Source: Streptomyces seoulensis (GTDB lineage: Bacteria > Actinomycetota > Actinomycetes > Streptomycetales > Streptomycetaceae). From it: a DNA stretch of 64,000 nt. A model generated the notes under the pieces. It ran no database searches. It was not told the DNA's origin and saw only the letters and a list, made by a program, of their open reading frames with translations. Below are positions 59,220 to 64,000 of the stretch, in pieces. The position numbers and the translations under genes were made by a program. Location of the stretch: NCBI GenBank assembly GCA_013364255.1, contig CP054936.1, positions 7,644,353-7,708,352 on the forward strand, written 5' to 3'. Within the stretch, counting starts at the first letter, position 1. Every line of letters begins with the position of its first letter.

Positions 59220-59228
59220 CCGGTAATC
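59220..59228. promoter_or_regulatory. GATTACCGG element (reverse) before the PKS
   Basis: CCGGTAATC, the complement of GATTACCGG, 154 bp upstream of the PKS start. Confidence 0.4.
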
Positions 59229-59381
59229 ACCTGGCCACCGCGGAAACGGAATTACTCCTTCGAGGTCGATCGCTGAAGTCCGGGAGAGAATCCTCTGCCT
59301 ACGATCGGCTCGCGAGTTGCGCCAACCCTTTGGTCTCCCGGCAGTTCTCGGCAATTCGGTCGGAAAGGCAGTCGAGCAGCG

Positions 59382-62300
59382 ATGACGAATCAGCACCAGT
59401 TCGAATCCCCGGTGACGCGCGGCGGCGAGCAGGAGGCGATCGCGGTCGTCGGACTGTCCTGCCGGCTGCCGGGCGCCGACGGTCCCGAGGCGTTCTGGGA
59501 GCTGCTGCGCACCGGGACGGAGGCCATCACCCCGGTGCCCGAGGGCCGTTGGGAGTCCGCCACCGGCGAGGGCGCCCCCGAGGAGACCGTGCCCGGCATG
59601 CGCCGCGGCGGCTTCCTGGAGAGCGTCGACACCTTCGACGCCGCCTTCTTCGGCATCGCCCCGCGCGAGGCCGCCACCATGGACCCCCAGCAGCGGCTCG
59701 TGCTCGAACTCGCCTGGGAGGCGCTGGAGCACGCCGGCATCGTGCCCGCCGCGCTGCGCGGCAGCCGCACCGCCGTCTACGTCGGCACCCTGCGCGACGA
59801 CTACGCCGCCCTGCTCTACCAGCACGGCGCCGCCGCCGTCACCCAGCACACCATGGCCGGGGTCAACCGCGGCGTCATCGCCAACCGGGTCTCCTACCAC
59901 CTCGGGCTGCACGGCCCGAGCCTCACCGTGGACTCCGCCCAGTCCTCCTCCCTGGTCGCCGTCCACCTCGCCTGCGAGTCGCTGCGCACCGGCGAGGCCG
60001 ACGCCGCGCTCGTCGCCGGCGTCAACCTCAACATCCTCGCCGAGGGAGCCGTCACCGGGGAACGGTTCGGCGGACTGTCCCCGGACGGCACCACCTACGC
60101 CTTCGACGCCCGCGCCAACGGCTTCGTCCGCGGCGAGGGCGGCGCCGCCGTCGTCCTCAAGCCGCTCTCCCGCGCCTTCGCCGACCACGACACCGTACTC
60201 GCCGTCCTGCGCGGCAGCGCCGTCAACAACGACGGCTCGACCCCCGGTCTCACCGTGCCCGGCCGGGCCACCCAGGAGCGGGTGCTGCGCGAGGCGTACG
60301 AGCGGGCCGGCGTCGACCCCGCCGAGGTGCAGTACGTCGAACTGCACGGCACCGGCACCCCGGTCGGCGACCCGATCGAGGCCGCCGCGCTCGGTGCGGT
60401 CCTCGGCCGGGGCCGCGACGGCCGACAGCCCCTGCGGGTCGGCTCGGTGAAGACCAACATCGGCCACCTGGAGGGCGCGGCCGGTCTCGCCGGGCTGGTC
60501 AAGACCGTGCTCGCGGTCAGCCGCCGCAGCCTGCCGCCCAGCCTCAACTTCCAGCACCCGCACCCCGCCGTCCCGCTCGCCGACCTCGGCCTGGCCGTCC
60601 AGCGCGCGCTCACCGACTGGCCGGACCCCGAAGCGCCGCTGGTCGCCGGCGTCTCCTCGTTCGGCATGGGCGGCACCAACGCCCACGTCGTCGTACAGGA
60701 GGGCCCGCGTCCGGTCATCCCGGGCGGGGCCCCCACCGCGCCCGCCGTCGCGGACACCCCGGCCGAGCCGTCCGCCACCCCCGTCCCCGCCGCGCATGGT
60801 GCGTCCCTGCTGCCCTGGGTGCTCTCCGCGCGTACACCCCAGGCCCTGCGGGAGCAGGCCGTCCGGCTGCGCGACGTTCTCGGCGGCGCACCGGCCCCCG
60901 ACCCCGTGGACGTCGGCTGGTCGCTGGCCGCCACCCGCACCGTCTTCACGCACCGCGCCGTCGTCCTCGCCGACGACCGCGCCGCCCTGCCCGCCGCACT
61001 CGACGCGCTCGCCGCCGGCGACCCCGCCGCCCAGGTCGTCACCGGAGTGGCCCGGCCGGGCCGCACCGCGCTGCTGTTCACCGGCCAGGGCACACAGCGC
61101 CTCGGCATGGGCCGCGAACTGCGCGCCGCCTTCCCCGTGTTCGCCGCCGCCTTCGCCGAGGTGTGCGCCGCCCTCGACCCGCTGCTCGACCGGCCGCTCA
61201 CCGAGGTCGTCGACTCCGGCGAGGGCCTGGACGACACCGGGTACACCCAGCCCGCGCTGTTCGCCGTCGAGGTCGCCCTGCACCGGCTGGTGACCTCCTG
61301 GGGGGTGCGCGCCGACCTGGTGGCCGGCCACTCCATCGGCGAGATCGCCGCCGCGCACGTCGCCGGAGTCCTGTCGCTGGCCGACGCCGCCCGCCTCGTC
61401 GCCGCCCGCGGCCGGCTGATGCGGGCCCTGCCCGGCGGCGGCGCCATGGTCGCCGTGCAGGCCGCCGAGGACGAGGTGCTGCCGCTGCTCGCGGGTCTGG
61501 CGGACGAGGTCGCCGTCGCCGCCGTCAACGGACCCCGCTCCGTGGTGCTGTCCGGCGCCGAGGAGCACGTCGCCCTGGTCGCCGCCCGGCTCGCCGCCGA
61601 GGGCCGCAGGACGCGCGCGCTGACCGTCTCGCACGCCTTCCACTCACCGCTGATGGCGCCCATGCTGGAGGAGTTCCGGTCGGTCGTCGGGGACCTCGTC
61701 CTGCACGAGCCGCGCATCGACGCCGTGTCCACCGTGACCGGCGAGCCGGTCGCGCCCGGCCAGTGGACCGACCCCGAGTACTGGGTGCGGCAGGTCCGCC
61801 GCCCGGTGCGCTACCTCGACGCCGTCCGCGCCCTGGCGGCCGAGGGCGCCGTCACCCTGCTGGAACTCGGCCCCGACGCCGTCTGCGCGACCATGGCCGC
61901 CGACTGCCTGCCGGACACGGACGCCGTCGCGCCGCTGGCCGCGCTGCGGGCCGGAAAGCCCGAGCCGCAGACCCTGCTCAGGGCGCTCGCCACCGCCTTC
62001 GCACGCGGCGCGGACGTCGACTGGGCGGCGATCCACGCGGGCGCCGGCGGACGCCGCGTCGCCCTGCCCACCTACCCCTTCCAGCGCGAGCGCCACTGGA
62101 TCGGCGGCACCGCCCGCGCCGCCGCGCTGCCCGAGCCGGTCGGGCCGGCCGTCGCCCAGCCCCGCCCGGGCCGCCCGCAGGCCCGGCGGGTCCCGGCCGG
62201 GGCCGGCGCCACGGCCCTCGTCCTGGACCGGATCGCCGCCGTCCTGGAGTATCCCGAGGGCCGCCGCGTCGAGATCCACAGCACCTTCAAGGATCTGGGC

Positions 62301-64000
62301 TTCGACTCGCTGATGTCGGTCGAGCTGCGCGACGCGCTGTCCACCGCCACCGGACTGCCCCTGCCCGGCGGGCTGCTGTTCGACCACCCCACCCCGGCCG
62401 CCCTCGTCGCCCACCTCGACACCCTGCTGGCCGGGGACGGCCCGCAGGACGACGACCTCGCCCCCGCACCGGACGCCGACGAGCCGATCGCGATCGTCGG
62501 CATGGCCTGCCGCTACCCCGGCGGGATCGGCTCGCCGGAGGACCTGTGGCGGCTGGTGGCCGAGGGCGGCGACGCCGTCTCCGGCTTCCCGACGGACCGC
62601 GGCTGGGAGTACGGGCCGCACGACGAGGACTCCTCGGCGGACGGTCGCGGCAGTGTGCGCGAGGGCGGATTCCTGCACGACGCGCCCCTCTTCGACCACG
62701 AGTTCTTCGGCATCTCGCCCCGCGAGGCCCTCGCCATGGACCCGCAGCAGCGGCTGCTGCTGGAGACCGCCTGGGAGGCGGTGGAGCGGGCCGGTCTGGA
62801 CGCCGCCGCGCTCAAGGGCAGCCGTACCGGCGTCTTCGTCGGCGCCACCGCCCTGGAGTACGGGCCCCGCATGCACGAGGCCCAGGACGCCGTCGAGGGC
62901 CATGTGCTCACCGGCACCACGCCCAGCGTGCTGTCCGGCCGGATCGCCTACCACCTCGGCCTGATCGGCCCCGCCGTCACCGTCGACACCGCCTGCTCCT
63001 CGTCCCTGGTCGCCCTGCACCTGGCCATACGTTCGCTGCGCTCGGGCGAGACCACCCTCGCCCTGGCGGGCGGCGCGACCGTCATGTCCTCGCCCGGCAT
63101 GTTCGCCGAGTTCTCCCGGCAGCGCGGTCTGGCGCCCGACGGCCGGATCAAGGCCTTCGCCGCAGGAGCCGACGGCACCTCCTGGGCGGAGGGTGTGGGG
63201 TTGCTGGTGGTGGAGCGGTTGTCGGACGCGCTGCGCAATGGCCATCGGGTGTGGGCGGTGGTGCGGGGGAGTGCCGTGAATCAGGACGGGGCGAGCAACG
63301 GTCTGACGGCGCCGAACGGTCCGTCGCAGGAGCGGGTGATCCGGCAGGCGTTGGCGGACGCGGGGTTGGACGCGGCGGACGTGGACGTGGTGGAGGCGCA
63401 CGGTACGGGGACCCGGCTCGGGGACCCGATCGAGGCACAGGCGCTGCTGGCGACGTACGGCCAGGACCGTGAACGTCCGCTGTATCTGGGGTCGTTGAAG
63501 TCGAACATCGGACATGCGCAGGCGGCGGCCGGTGTGGGCGGCGTCATCAAGATGGTGCAGGCCATGCACCATGGTGTGCTGCCCCGCACCCTGCACGTGG
63601 ACGAGCCGTCGCCGCACGTGGACTGGTCGGCCGGCGCGGTGGAGCTGCTGACCGAGGAGCGGGAGTGGGCGCGTGCGGACCGGCCGCGCCGGGCGGGTGT
63701 GTCGTCCTTCGGGATCAGCGGCACCAACGCCCACGTCATCGTGGAAGAACCCACACCCGAACCCTCACCCCTACGCACACCCGCACCCGAGGCCGACACC
63801 GCCGGCGAGGAACCCGCACCCGGCACCGCGAGCCCGCGCCGAGCGCCCGCCGCCTCCGTCGGACCGTGGCTGCTGTCCGCGCACAGCCCGGAGGCCCTCG
63901 CCGCCCAGGCCGCGCGGCTGCGCGCCTTCGCCGACGCCTCGGACGTCGCGTCCGCCGACATCGGCTGGTCCCTCGCCGCCACCCGTACCGCCCTGTCCGA
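59382..64000 (+). CDS. Type I modular polyketide synthase: KSQ-AT-ACP loading module, then KS of module 1 (partial)
   Basis: The frame opens at ATG 59382 and is still open at 64000 (1539 codons). Loading KS: active site DSAQSSSL with Gln187 in place of Cys, i.e. KSQ, which decarboxylates a loaded extender to make the starter. AT (about 563-860): GHSIGE with Ser651 and HAFHS near 750, a malonyl-type signature, so the starter is predicted to be acetyl. ACP: LGFDSL with Ser976. Module 1 KS: DTACSSSL with Cys1205, EAHGTGT and NIGHAQ. After it the post-KS linker (GPWLLSAHSPEAL) begins an AT. Expression probably depends on the SARPs. Codon use changes abruptly within KS1. Confidence 0.93.
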   Translation, partial: MTNQHQFESPVTRGGEQEAIAVVGLSCRLPGADGPEAFWELLRTGTEAITPVPEGRWESATGEGAPEETVPGMRRGGFLESVDTFDAAFFGIAPREAATMDPQQRLVLELAWEALEHAGIVPAALRGSRTAVYVGTLRDDYAALLYQHGAAAVTQHTMAGVNRGVIANRVSYHLGLHGPSLTVDSAQSSSLVAVHLACESLRTGEADAALVAGVNLNILAEGAVTGERFGGLSPDGTTYAFDARANGFVRGEGGAAVVLKPLSRAFADHDTVLAVLRGSAVNNDGSTPGLTVPGRATQERVLREAYERAGVDPAEVQYVELHGTGTPVGDPIEAAALGAVLGRGRDGRQPLRVGSVKTNIGHLEGAAGLAGLVKTVLAVSRRSLPPSLNFQHPHPAVPLADLGLAVQRALTDWPDPEAPLVAGVSSFGMGGTNAHVVVQEGPRPVIPGGAPTAPAVADTPAEPSATPVPAAHGASLLPWVLSARTPQALREQAVRLRDVLGGAPAPDPVDVGWSLAATRTVFTHRAVVLADDRAALPAALDALAAGDPAAQVVTGVARPGRTALLFTGQGTQRLGMGRELRAAFPVFAAAFAEVCAALDPLLDRPLTEVVDSGEGLDDTGYTQPALFAVEVALHRLVTSWGVRADLVAGHSIGEIAAAHVAGVLSLADAARLVAARGRLMRALPGGGAMVAVQAAEDEVLPLLAGLADEVAVAAVNGPRSVVLSGAEEHVALVAARLAAEGRRTRALTVSHAFHSPLMAPMLEEFRSVVGDLVLHEPRIDAVSTVTGEPVAPGQWTDPEYWVRQVRRPVRYLDAVRALAAEGAVTLLELGPDAVCATMAADCLPDTDAVAPLAALRAGKPEPQTLLRALATAFARGADVDWAAIHAGAGGRRVALPTYPFQRERHWIGGTARAAALPEPVGPAVAQPRPGRPQARRVPAGAGATALVLDRIAAVLEYPEGRRVEIHSTFKDLGFDSLMSVELRDALSTATGLPLPGGLLFDHPTPAALVAHLDTLLAGDGPQDDDLAPAPDADEPIAIVGMACRYPGGIGSPEDLWRLVAEGGDAVSGFPTDRGWEYGPHDEDSSADGRGSVREGGFLHDAPLFDHEFFGISPREALAMDPQQRLLLETAWEAVERAGLDAAALKGSRTGVFVGATALEYGPRMHEAQDAVEGHVLTGTTPSVLSGRIAYHLGLIGPAVTVDTACSSSLVALHLAIRSLRSGETTLALAGGATVMSSPGMFAEFSRQRGLAPDGRIKAFAAGADGTSWAEGVGLLVVERLSDALRNGHRVWAVVRGSAVNQDGASNGLTAPNGPSQERVIRQALADAGLDAADVDVVEAHGTGTRLGDPIEAQALLATYGQDRERPLYLGSLKSNIGHAQAAAGVGGVIKMVQAMHHGVLPRTLHVDEPSPHVDWSAGAVELLTEEREWARADRPRRAGVSSFGISGTNAHVIVEEPTPEPSPLRTPAPEADTAGEEPAPGTASPRRAPAASVGPWLLSAHSPEALAAQAARLRAFADASDVASADIGWSLAATRTALS

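Noticed and set aside
59330..63472. 1380-residue plus-strand frame in the PKS region
   Set aside because: An Arg/Pro-rich shadow of the true PKS frame, which starts at 59382 and is open to the window end.

Overview
The window is high-GC actinobacterial DNA, almost certainly from a Streptomyces chromosome. Supporting signs are the strong G/C bias at third codon positions, GTG/TTG starts, a WhiB-family protein, an HbpS/SenS/SenR heme-sensing set, SARP regulators, a type I modular polyketide synthase and the Streptomyces-type intergenic repeat near 18.5 kb. There are two intact, identical tRNA-Pro(GGG) genes (1579-1652 and 37573-37646) and a 37-nt degenerate copy of the tRNA 3' end (46014-46050). 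I see no rRNA and no CRISPR array.

Layout. 1-1.4 kb: a split transketolase (N half, then C half running off the left edge) behind a SoxR/MerR-type promoter. 1.65-8.2 kb: an accessory block next to the first tRNA-Pro, transcribed leftwards. It starts with an anti-sigma-like ATPase and a frameshifted small gene, followed by a seven-gene, almost fully overlapping operon: thymidylate-synthase-fold hydroxymethylase, NDK-like kinase, radical SAM enzyme, DnaQ-type exonuclease, P-loop kinase, truncated aldo/keto reductase, degenerate NUDIX protein. I read this as an uncharacterised nucleotide-modification pathway; it is the most novel system in the window. A divergent XRE/TPR regulator and a TrmO-like protein follow, and the block ends in a GNAT gene that has lost its 3' end at about 10.71 kb.

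11.6-37.5 kb looks like ordinary chromosome. It holds a secreted crystallin-fold protein; hbpS and senS-senR; an NCS1 permease/TetR/amidohydrolase group and an amidohydrolase-glutamine synthetase pair resembling a split FluG; a HAD phosphatase; an endonuclease III-like protein; WhiB-Dps; a monoglyceride lipase; a thiolase plus acyl-CoA ligase; a Ser/Thr kinase; an RpiB-like isomerase; a glycolipid glycosyltransferase, SDR and polysaccharide deacetylase; and cobF.

37.6-46.05 kb is a second tRNA-Pro-associated island. It carries a relic of the same element type as the first block, two IS5-type transposase fragments around an ArsR-regulated FAD monooxygenase, and a 1498-residue secreted polymorphic toxin (ricin lectin, long Ala-rich coiled coil, colicin D-like tRNase tip) with a small candidate immunity gene.

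46.2-64.0 kb is the left part of a type I PKS biosynthetic cluster. It contains an FMN reductase, a type II thioesterase, two large SARPs, a class III aminotransferase, a flavin reductase/flavin monooxygenase pair, an imine-reductase-like dehydrogenase, two SnoaL/NTF2-fold proteins and a PKS whose loading module is KSQ-AT(malonyl)-ACP, followed by the KS of module 1. The gene set points to a polyketide-derived cyclic alkaloid: chain release, transamination, cyclisation to an imine, reduction and oxidation. The PKS runs off the right edge.
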